The notes below the pieces were generated by a model that did not search any database, was not told the origin of the DNA, and worked only from the letters and a program-made list of their open reading frames with translations. From CAZXMB01 sp964641715 (lineage in GTDB: Bacteria; Desulfobacterota; BSN033; UBA1163), in contig CAZXMB010000102.1 in the NCBI GenBank assembly GCA_964641715.1, positions 1 through 11,120 on the forward strand: a DNA stretch of 11,120 bases, given 5' to 3'. Both the position numbers and the translations under genes were made by a program. Each line of letters opens with the position of its first letter. Within the stretch, counting starts at the first letter, position 1. This document shows positions 1-6,358 of the stretch, in pieces.

Positions 1-163
1 TTGAAAAATAGACTCCCCCCGGAAAACCTGGCCCTGAGTCTTCCCACATGGCACAATCTTCACAGGTAGCAGCAGTCTCCCTTGGGATATTATTTTTAAA
101 AAATCTGGGGAGGAAATTTTGATAGACCTCTGGAAGTCCCTCCATTATTCTTTGAAGCGTCAT
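1..163 (-). CDS. 5' part of an unrecognised CxxC-containing protein, runs off the left edge
   Basis: An ATG whose first base is at 163 opens a frame of 54 codons with no stop before the window edge. An AAGGTG ribosome-binding site lies about 7 nt upstream, which supports this start. The visible part begins MTLQRIMEGLPEVYQ, then has a basic, aromatic stretch (PRFFKNN), then IPRET followed by a Cys-x-x-Cys at residues 34-37 (CEDC) and a Gly/Pro-rich segment (residues 44-50). There is no signal peptide. CxxC suggests metal or Fe-S binding, or a redox pair, but two cysteines alone do not settle it. The gene lies 107 nt behind the double-glycine peptide gene on the same strand with no terminator seen between them, so it is probably co-transcribed. 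It could be a maturation, immunity or unrelated protein. I do not recognise the family. Existence is fairly sure; function is unknown. Confidence 0.6.
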   Translation of the reverse strand, partial: MTLQRIMEGLPEVYQNFLPRFFKNNIPRETAATCEDCAMWEDSGPGFPGGVYFS

Positions 164-270
164 ATAGCTCACCTTATTTCCCCAAGTGATCTAATCGTAA
201 ACAGATAATCTAAACCTTTACAGACTTCTCCAGTTTGAAAATGATTCTGCTAAGAGACCACTTGGACCAT

Positions 271-456
271 TTATCTTGTTGGATATGGATAAGATAATAA
301 ATCTATTTCACTCTTATGATCCTTATCTTGGCATTCCCCTTGGGAGGTGGGTTCGAGTTTTATGAACACCTCATAAGCCCCGCCTTTAATTCTCTTTAAC
401 TCCTCCTTGCTGATTTTCTTATCCTTTAGTAAATCCTTAATCTTGATCCGTGCCAT
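271..456 (-). CDS. Double-glycine leader peptide (exported peptide precursor)
   Basis: A 61-residue peptide, the likely substrate of the C39 exporter next door. Residues 1-26 form a lysine-rich leader. Its second half, ISKEELKRIKGG, matches the double-glycine pattern position by position: Ile at -12, Ser at -11, Glu at -8, Leu at -7, Ile at -4 and Gly-Gly at -2/-1. C39 peptidases cut after the second Gly, here between Gly26 and Ala27. That would release a 35-residue, mainly acidic and polar core with one Cys, three prolines and the C-terminus SYPYPTR. A strong AAAGGAGG sits 8 nt before the ATG, and a near-consensus promoter of its own lies just upstream. The core has only one Cys, one Ser/Thr pair and no GxxxG repeats, so it resembles neither a lanthipeptide core nor a classic class IIb bacteriocin. 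Role (bacteriocin or signal) is open; the precursor assignment is an inference from leader and context. Confidence 0.85.
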   Translation of the reverse strand: MARIKIKDLLKDKKISKEELKRIKGGAYEVFIKLEPTSQGECQDKDHKSEIDLLSYPYPTR

Positions 457-464
457 AAGTACAT

Positions 465-472
465 CCTCCTTT
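465..472 (-). promoter_or_regulatory. Strong ribosome-binding site of the peptide precursor
   Basis: The minus strand reads AAAGGAGG, 8 nt before the ATG at 456. It fixes the start of the 61-residue peptide and, with the promoter at 498-525, predicts high expression. Confidence 0.8.
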
Positions 473-479
473 CAATCAT

Positions 480-496
480 TTTGATTAATTTGATTA
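480..496 (-). repeat. Tandem 8-bp repeat at the predicted transcription start
   Basis: Minus-strand TAATCAAA occurs twice (489-496 and 480-487), separated by one T, immediately after the -10 box and over the predicted start site. A related inverted motif (AATCA, 3 nt, TGATT on plus, 474-486) follows. This may be an operator for a repressor, but in such AT-rich DNA chance similarity is possible. Confidence 0.35.
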
Positions 497-497
497 T

Positions 498-525
498 TTT
501 ATACCAAAATAAATTAATTTGTCAA
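498..525 (-). promoter_or_regulatory. Sigma70-type promoter of the peptide precursor gene
   Basis: On the minus strand TTGACA (520-525) is followed by a 16-nt spacer and TATAAA (498-503). The TGG just before the -10 box makes it an extended -10 element. Transcription should start near 491, giving a leader of about 35 nt before the ATG at 456. The surrounding DNA (480-606) is very AT-rich. The promoter lies behind the terminator of the export operon, so the peptide can be made independently of its exporter. Confidence 0.8.
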
Positions 526-606
526 GTCTTTTTTGAAAGTTTTAAAAAACTATATTTTGTTCTGTAATATTAAATAATTACGGAATTTTAAAAAATTTTA
601 AAAAAA

Positions 607-642
607 GATGGTTCTAATAAAAAATAGAACCATCCCTTTTTT
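607..642. terminator. Bidirectional intrinsic terminator between export operon and peptide gene
   Basis: A perfect 10-bp stem (GATGGTTCTA at 607-616, TAGAACCATC at 625-634) encloses an 8-nt A-rich loop. It is flanked by six T residues on the plus strand (637-642) and by a run of T on the minus strand (606 downward), so it can act in both directions. On the minus strand it lies about 30 nt behind the stop codon at 665 and ends the export operon just before the promoter of the precursor gene. Confidence 0.85.
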
Positions 643-664
643 CATCAAATCCGACAGGAGGAAC

Positions 665-1072
665 TTACTTCATCGCTTTAGCGAGCCAGTCTTGATAGAT
701 CATCTCTTTGACGGATTCTTTTACTCCTGGAGAGGTCAAGTATTTGCCCTTGGCGGTCTTCTTTTCGAGGGCATCCTTAAATTTATTGATCAAGAGATTA
801 ATCTCAAGAAAATCTTCAAAGGCCTCCAGAGTAATGCCATTCGATTTGAGCCATCGCTCTGTATCACTGGCCTTGTTCAAACCATTGGCTGCACGGAAGG
901 TATCGGCTGCCTTTTGGAGTTCTCCATTGGAAACCTTTATTTTGGATTTTTTGGCAGCCTCTGCAGTAATCTTTCTATGGACCACATCACGAAGCGCTGG
1001 TGAAAACCGGCCTGTCATTCTTAAATAATCAACCACCTCTGCTACAGCGATTTCGATTTCGTTCTTTGCCAT
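665..1072 (-). CDS. Short SurA_N-like protein, parvulin-less paralogue of its neighbour
   Basis: A 135-residue, mostly helical, charged protein with no signal peptide or membrane segment. It aligns along its length with both ends of the upstream 247-residue protein. Shared landmarks are TG-x-F near residue 20, ELQ (51-53), RA-x-x-GL (60-65), LK-x-NG-x-T (75-81), FE-x-F (85-88) and a C-terminal helix ending near DWLAKAMK. The stretch matching the parvulin domain is absent, so it looks like the SurA N-terminal chaperone-type fold closed by its C-terminal helix. Such a part could bind an unfolded peptide but not isomerise proline. GAGGAGGGAG precedes the ATG by about 5 nt, and the gene follows its paralogue by 27 nt as the last gene of the operon. 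I infer a cytoplasmic escort role for the exported peptide. Being itself an export substrate is less likely, since no GG site is seen. Confidence 0.75.
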   Translation of the reverse strand: MAKNEIEIAVAEVVDYLRMTGRFSPALRDVVHRKITAEAAKKSKIKVSNGELQKAADTFRAANGLNKASDTERWLKSNGITLEAFEDFLEINLLINKFKDALEKKTAKGKYLTSPGVKESVKEMIYQDWLAKAMK

Positions 1073-1099
1073 GACAACTCCCTCCTCTTCTTGCCTCCC

Positions 1100-1843
1100 T
1101 TAAGGCGTAATGGTAATGCCATCTTTTAAAAATTGAGATACCCATTCTACAAAAATCTTTTCCTTAATCGCCTCTTTCATCTCATCATTTAGCTCTGCTC
1201 TCATCACCTCCTCCACCAGAATTAATTGAAATAAACCCTCCCGTTCAAATGGACCGAGCACATCACCCGGCTTTGCATTAAAAACCCTGGCTGAGACCTC
1301 GGGTGAGAGCATGTCACGGGAGACATTCCCGATATAACCGCCTGAATATCGGGTGGTTTCGTCGATCGAATGTTTTCTTGCCAGTTGATGAAAATCCTCA
1401 CCTTCCTCATTGACCTGAATCATGATTTCATCTGCCAGGGTTTTCTCCTTAACTAAAAGGATTGAGGTTCTTGCCTGGTCGAATTGAGATCGGTTATTGA
1501 TGAAATACTCTTCGATTTTCTTTCCCGTGGCAAGATGGTTCTTGAGAAACATCAGGAGGATCGTTGTTTCGCAAAATGACTCGAAGTCATCTTCCGTAAG
1601 GCCATTAATCTTTAAGAATTTGAGCATCTCATCGCTGGAATAAAGGCCTCGGGTCGCCCGGTATTGGTCTGAAAACTCCTGGAGCTCGTCATCGGAAACC
1701 GCCAATCCTAACTCTTTAGCCTTTTTCACCACCTCTTTGTATTTGACGATTTCAGACAAGATATTAAAAAAATGGCCAGTTAGGGCAAGAAATTTGATGA
1801 CTTCTTCTGGCTTGATTTTCCCCTTAACGTAGTTAATCTCCAA
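1100..1843 (-). CDS. SurA/PpiC-like protein with a degenerate parvulin domain
   Basis: A 247-residue protein with a helical SurA_N-like region (about 1-108), a parvulin-type domain (about 110-215) and a C-terminal helix that packs with the N-terminal part in SurA-like proteins. Parvulin hallmarks are the helix containing FHQLARKHS (151-159) and SGGYIG (167-172), followed by the PGDVLGPF segment. The two histidines typical of active parvulins seem to be missing: the usual (S/R)HIL strand reads TSILL (126-130), and the usual GYHI reads LFQLI (204-208). Isomerase activity is therefore doubtful, and a chaperone role like the inactive parvulin domain of SurA is likelier. There is no signal peptide, so it should act in the cytoplasm, unlike SurA. 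The start is TTG with a strong GAAGGAGGG 6 nt upstream. It lies 26 nt behind the HlyD-like gene. Confidence 0.8.
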   Translation of the reverse strand: MEINYVKGKIKPEEVIKFLALTGHFFNILSEIVKYKEVVKKAKELGLAVSDDELQEFSDQYRATRGLYSSDEMLKFLKINGLTEDDFESFCETTILLMFLKNHLATGKKIEEYFINNRSQFDQARTSILLVKEKTLADEIMIQVNEEGEDFHQLARKHSIDETTRYSGGYIGNVSRDMLSPEVSARVFNAKPGDVLGPFEREGLFQLILVEEVMRAELNDEMKEAIKEKIFVEWVSQFLKDGITITP

Positions 1844-1849
1844 GCTTTT

Positions 1850-1858
1850 CCCTCCTTC
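1850..1858 (-). promoter_or_regulatory. Ribosome-binding site that supports the TTG start at 1843
   Basis: The minus strand reads GAAGGAGGG, 6 nt before a TTG codon. No ATG lies near this signal, so it decides the unusual start of the SurA/PpiC-like gene. Confidence 0.75.
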
Positions 1859-1869
1859 AAGTAAAGTAT

Positions 1870-3222
1870 TTAATCCTTCAGTTTTTTAAATAACATCGAA
1901 AAGATACTTTTCTTCTCTGTGACGAGTTCAGCCGTTGCGGTCATGCCCACCTTCATCGGATATCTCTTCCCTTTGATTTCAAAATAGGTCTGATCCAGGG
2001 ATCCCTGAATACGATAGACGAAACCCAGATTCTTATCTTCAACAGCCGAAGGGGAGATTGCCAATACCTTACCCTTTAAAATCCCATAATCGGTATAGGG
2101 GAAGGCGTCAAATTTGTATTTGATCTCTGTGTCCTTTTCGATAAATCCGATATCTTTATTGGCGACGGTGATATCCATATAAAGGGGGCTGCCCGATGGA
2201 ACGATGGTACAGAGCAAATCGGAAACTCTGACATAATCCCCTGTGTTCCTGAAATAAAGCTCCGATATGATACCAGATTTTTCTGCCTGGATCAAATTTC
2301 CTTTTTCTTTCTCGTCCCTTTTGCCAATGGAGGAACTATCCTTAATTGATAGCATCTTCTCACTCCGCTCCATCTCGCTCTGCATGGATTGAAGAGTGGA
2401 GGCCTTCTCCAATTGTAAATTTCTCACCTCCTTTTCAAAAATCTTCTTCTTATTCAAATAGGAGGATTTTGCTTCCTCAATTTCTTCCTCAAGGATTTTA
2501 TTCTCTTTAAGGGTGATATTCTTCTGTGAAAAAAGCTTCTCCATTTCTGTGCGGGCACGTTCCACTCGGCTTTTAATACTGTTATATTCCCCGATGGAGG
2601 TGAGGCGTTTTTCAAACAAAATTCTTACATCCTCGAACTCCTTGGCAAGGTTTTCCATCTCCCTCTGCCAGTAAACGAGATCCGACTCAATCGAACGGAG
2701 GGATAAATAATTCTGGTCGAGTTTTAACCTTTTCACACTGATAGTCTTGCTGTGTTCGTTTTCCAGTTGTCTTAACTCATCCTGGATTGATGCGATTTTC
2801 GTATCATAGTATTCTTTTTTAAGAGGGATGGAGGTGCGAAGTTCATCTACTTTTGACCGGTAGGTGAGCGCTTCCTTTGAACGGATGAGAAAAAGGGAGC
2901 TGCCTTTGTCCACCTCCTGACCTTCGGAAATAAATATTTTTTCGATATATCCGTCTCTGTCAGAGAGGATATTGATCTTATGAGATAAGGGGCGGACCAC
3001 AGAGCGTGACTCGACCACAATATCAATTTTACTGACCACGATATAGACAAATGCGACGATGATGATCAGGATCATCAGGTAGAGCAGACCCCTTGAGAAG
3101 AGGCTGGGCATCCTCTGGAGATGCTCGGTGACAAGGAAATTTTCTGAGGGGGATTCCACCGGAGAGACCTGAATCATTTCAGGGGATTCAATTTCCTGGC
3201 CGTTTTTCTTTTTTTCTTCCAT
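1870..3222 (-). CDS. HlyD-family periplasmic adaptor (membrane fusion protein)
   Basis: This 450-residue protein should connect the ABC exporter in the inner membrane to the TolC-like channel. A cytoplasmic N-terminus of about 43 residues precedes one membrane helix (about 44-63, LLYLMILIIIVAFVYIVV). Next comes the first half of a lipoyl-like domain (about 84-115, with DGYIEKIFISEGQEVDKGS). A long heptad-rich coiled coil follows (about 118-300), then the second lipoyl half (around SGIISELYFRNTGDYV). The C-terminal beta-barrel carries family features such as DAFPYTDYGILKGKV and MKVGMTATAEL. Its length matches type I secretion adaptors. The gene begins 13 nt behind the exporter stop with TAAGGG as ribosome-binding site, and the three genes around it make a complete tripartite conduit. 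The family call is secure; the cargo is inferred from the nearby double-glycine peptide. Confidence 0.93.
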   Translation of the reverse strand: MEEKKKNGQEIESPEMIQVSPVESPSENFLVTEHLQRMPSLFSRGLLYLMILIIIVAFVYIVVSKIDIVVESRSVVRPLSHKINILSDRDGYIEKIFISEGQEVDKGSSLFLIRSKEALTYRSKVDELRTSIPLKKEYYDTKIASIQDELRQLENEHSKTISVKRLKLDQNYLSLRSIESDLVYWQREMENLAKEFEDVRILFEKRLTSIGEYNSIKSRVERARTEMEKLFSQKNITLKENKILEEEIEEAKSSYLNKKKIFEKEVRNLQLEKASTLQSMQSEMERSEKMLSIKDSSSIGKRDEKEKGNLIQAEKSGIISELYFRNTGDYVRVSDLLCTIVPSGSPLYMDITVANKDIGFIEKDTEIKYKFDAFPYTDYGILKGKVLAISPSAVEDKNLGFVYRIQGSLDQTYFEIKGKRYPMKVGMTATAELVTEKKSIFSMLFKKLKD

Positions 3223-3235
3223 GAGAATTTAACCC

Positions 3236-6200
3236 TTACAGACCCAGTTGCTGGTGATTGAGATAATGATATAATCCTTTCTTCTCCATCAGTTCTTCGT
3301 GAGTCCCCTGTTCAACGATCTCGCCATTATCGATGACCGCGATCCGGTCCGCATTCCTCACCGTGCTGAGCCGGTGGGCAATAATGATGGCTGTCTTATC
3401 CTTTAAAATGGTGGAGAGGTTCTTCTGGATCGCCTGCTCGGACTCGGTATCGAGTGAACTCGTTGCCTCATCAAATACGATGATCCTTGGCTTTGAATAG
3501 AGCACACGGGCAATGGCTATCCTCTGTTTCTGCCCTCCCGAAAGCTGAAGCCCGCTTTCCCCAACCTTTGTTTCATAACCCAGAGCGAGATTGGTGATGA
3601 AGTCATGGGCATTGGCAAGCCTGGCGGCTTCGATCACCTTCTCCATGGTCTCTTCGGGATCGCCCAGGGAGATATTTTCACGTATCGTTCCGTTAAAGAT
3701 AAAATTTTCCTGAAGGACAAATCCGACCAATCGGCGCAGGTGCGAGAGATTCAAATTCTTGATATCACAGCCATCGATCATGATTTTACCCTCTGTCACA
3801 TCATAAAAACGCGAGAGCAACCTGACCAGTGTGGTCTTGCCTGACCCGCTTCGTCCGACCACTGCCACGGTTTGGCCGGGATCGATTTTGAGGTTGATAT
3901 TCGATAGGATATAAGGATCGTCATCCCCTCCATATCTGAAATAGACATTTTCAAATAGAAGTTCCCCCTTCGGTTCCTTAAGAACAATCCCAGTTGCCTC
4001 CTCCGTGGACTCAGGAAATTCAGTCTTAGCCGTAAAGACATCATTTAGCCGGTCCACGGAGACAAGGGTCTGCTGGAGCGTGTCCCAGGAGGTAATGATT
4101 CGGTTAATGGGAGTAATCACACTTCCCATCAGGGCCATGAAGGCCATCAATTCGCCGACGCTCAGTGCCCCATCCATCACCTTATTGGCCCCATACCAGA
4201 GGATGAGGGTAGAACTCAGAGTCCCGACAAAGTCTCCTATCGAATGGAAGTACATCGCTGTATTGAAGAGTTTGAAATCGATGTTTAAAGTCTTGATAAA
4301 CTTATCCTCCCATTTCCATCGGGTGGGATACTCGATGTTCATGGACTTAATCGTATCGATCGCATTGATCGATTCGATCAGATGCGATTCCGATTCCGCA
4401 CGGGCGGTGAAGGAATCAATGTTCAACCGCTTCAGGATCGGGGTAAAAAGCAAAGTCATGATGCTAAAAATGGGAATGAAGAGAAGGACCAGGATGGTCA
4501 TCTGGATATTGTAATAAAACATCAGGGAGAGGTAGACGATGATCAGGATGACATCCAGCACGAGGGTCAAAGCGGTATTGGTCAGGAAGTTTCTTATCTT
4601 CATGTTCTCGCCAAAACGGGTGATGAAATCGCCGATCTTTCGCACCTTGAAATAGCCCAGAGGTAAGGCGAGCATGTGCTTGTAGAAGAGGATGAGCATC
4701 CTCAGGTCGATCTTCATGCTGGTGTGGATAATGAGATACTGGCGGACGATCATCGTCAGGATCCTGAAGATCAGGACAATGAGCATCCCAATGAGCATGA
4801 TGTTGAGCATCGAAACATTCCGGTGCATCAGGACTTTGTCGACAATATTCTGGGTGAAGATAGGGGTCGCAAGGCCAAAGATATTCAGAAGGAGCGAGGC
4901 AATGAAGATTTCGAAAAGGATCAATTTGTAAGGTTGAATGAATTGAATAAAATTTTTAAGAGACGAACGATCTTCTTCTGCCTTCTCAAATTTAGGCGTG
5001 GGTTCGAGGATGAGAGTGATCCCATTCCAATTCTTAGTGAAATAGTCCCTGGTATATTTGCGGAGCCCGAGGGCCGGGTCAGACACCCATACATAATCTT
5101 TATTGACACGGTAGACCACAATATAATGGAACCCTTGCCAGTGAATGATACAGGGGAGGGGAATCGACATCAGGGTCTCATAATCCAATTTCATCCCTCG
5201 TGTGGAAAAGCCCAGCTGCTCGGCGGCCGAGGCGAGATTTGCCAGAGAGGAACCGCTGAGGTCGACATGGGCGAGTTCCCGAAGCCTGCTCGAAGAGAAA
5301 TTCTTACCGTAATATTTCGAAATCATCATAATACAGGTTGTTCCGCAGGTCGTCTGGTCATGCTGCATGATAAAAGGAAAGGAGATATGTTGGTAGTAGA
5401 AGGAAGTGAGCTTCTTAAAGTACCTTTTTTTCTCTTCGGTGGGTTTAATTTCTTCCTCTGGAAGCTTTTCCTCAACCTCGATCTTTTTTAAAGCCGCCAA
5501 TTCCTGTTTGATCATTTCCTGGTAAGGGATAGGGGGCCTGAGGGTTAAATAGGACTTGATTCTGTCTTCAATAACTTTTTTTATTTTTGGAGACTTAATG
5601 ATCAATTCGTTGAAAGCCTCTCTGGTCAAGGAGAACAGATGGCAATCCGTGAGACAGACCACATCCGCATAACGTTTTTTCTCTTCGACCAGTGCCTTTT
5701 CTCCGAAAAAGTCACCCTCCCGTAGAAAGTTTACGATTTCCTGTTTTTGATCCTCCCAGCGGACTACCTTCACCTTACCGCTTTCGATCAGATAAAATTT
5801 ATCCGGGTCCGCTCCCTGTCTGAAAACGACCTCTCCCTCTTTATAGAATTCGGAATTCAGATGGCGAACCAGTTCCTTTAAGTCCTGCGGGGGAATGGAG
5901 GAGAGATCGGTGCAGGTTTTTAGAAACCCGTGAATAGATGTAAATCGAATAAATTTATCAAAATATTCCCTTAGCTCTGGTTTAGAGAAGACGTATTGGT
6001 TAAATGATTCTCTGTCGATGGAGAGGAGAACACTCTCTTCAATGGCACGGGCTGTAGCAATCCGGGGTTGATCCGTGATCAGGGCGGCCTCTCCAAAGTG
6101 GTCGCCCCTGATTCGGACTCCCAGATTGATTTCTTTGCCATTGTCTGTTTTTAATATTCGTATTTTTCCACCATAGACCACATAGAACCTGTCACCCGGC

Positions 6201-6358
6201 TCCCCCTGTTGGAAAACAGTCTCCCCAGCACTAATCGATTCCAGCTTAACCGCCTTCGCCAATTCCACTAACTCTTCATCGGTATAGATCGAGAAGAGGG
6301 GCACTTTTCTTAAAAATTCTGAAAGGCTTTTTTCATCCATCAGAATCCAATCCCTCAC
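3236..6358 (-). CDS. Peptidase-containing ABC exporter with two cyclic-nucleotide-binding domains
   Basis: A 1040-residue inner-membrane exporter that should cleave double-glycine leaders and pump out the released peptide using ATP. Two cNMP-binding domains come first (about 20-140 and 150-270). Both keep the phosphate-binding cassette: FGEAAL with Arg99, and FGEKAL with Arg229. A charged linker leads to a C39 peptidase (about 328-455) with all expected catalytic residues: Gln332, Cys338 (TTCGTTC), His411 (FHYIVVY) and Asp427 (SDPALG). The membrane domain spans about 475-750. The ATPase has Walker A GRSGSGKTT (835-843), Q-loop Gln883, LSGGQ (939-943), Walker B with Asp963-Glu964 and switch His995. 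The frame opens with GTG overlapping the stop of the channel gene (GTGA), which implies translational coupling; the ATG at 6340 (Met7) is an alternative. Domain order and size resemble cyanobacterial HetC, from memory. Regulation by cAMP, cGMP or similar is inferred. Confidence 0.95.
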   Translation of the reverse strand: MRDWILMDEKSLSEFLRKVPLFSIYTDEELVELAKAVKLESISAGETVFQQGEPGDRFYVVYGGKIRILKTDNGKEINLGVRIRGDHFGEAALITDQPRIATARAIEESVLLSIDRESFNQYVFSKPELREYFDKFIRFTSIHGFLKTCTDLSSIPPQDLKELVRHLNSEFYKEGEVVFRQGADPDKFYLIESGKVKVVRWEDQKQEIVNFLREGDFFGEKALVEEKKRYADVVCLTDCHLFSLTREAFNELIIKSPKIKKVIEDRIKSYLTLRPPIPYQEMIKQELAALKKIEVEEKLPEEEIKPTEEKKRYFKKLTSFYYQHISFPFIMQHDQTTCGTTCIMMISKYYGKNFSSSRLRELAHVDLSGSSLANLASAAEQLGFSTRGMKLDYETLMSIPLPCIIHWQGFHYIVVYRVNKDYVWVSDPALGLRKYTRDYFTKNWNGITLILEPTPKFEKAEEDRSSLKNFIQFIQPYKLILFEIFIASLLLNIFGLATPIFTQNIVDKVLMHRNVSMLNIMLIGMLIVLIFRILTMIVRQYLIIHTSMKIDLRMLILFYKHMLALPLGYFKVRKIGDFITRFGENMKIRNFLTNTALTLVLDVILIIVYLSLMFYYNIQMTILVLLFIPIFSIMTLLFTPILKRLNIDSFTARAESESHLIESINAIDTIKSMNIEYPTRWKWEDKFIKTLNIDFKLFNTAMYFHSIGDFVGTLSSTLILWYGANKVMDGALSVGELMAFMALMGSVITPINRIITSWDTLQQTLVSVDRLNDVFTAKTEFPESTEEATGIVLKEPKGELLFENVYFRYGGDDDPYILSNINLKIDPGQTVAVVGRSGSGKTTLVRLLSRFYDVTEGKIMIDGCDIKNLNLSHLRRLVGFVLQENFIFNGTIRENISLGDPEETMEKVIEAARLANAHDFITNLALGYETKVGESGLQLSGGQKQRIAIARVLYSKPRIIVFDEATSSLDTESEQAIQKNLSTILKDKTAIIIAHRLSTVRNADRIAVIDNGEIVEQGTHEELMEKKGLYHYLNHQQLGL

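Noticed and set aside
608..1003. Plus-strand frame of 131 codons covering the terminator and the short SurA-like gene
   Set aside because: It begins inside the hairpin terminator and runs antisense to a gene with a good ribosome-binding site and a recognisable paralogue.
4676..5491. Long plus-strand open frame of 271 codons opposite the exporter gene
   Set aside because: It lies wholly inside the well-supported exporter gene on the other strand, has an implausible Asp/His/Arg-rich composition and no ribosome-binding site; it is an antisense shadow.
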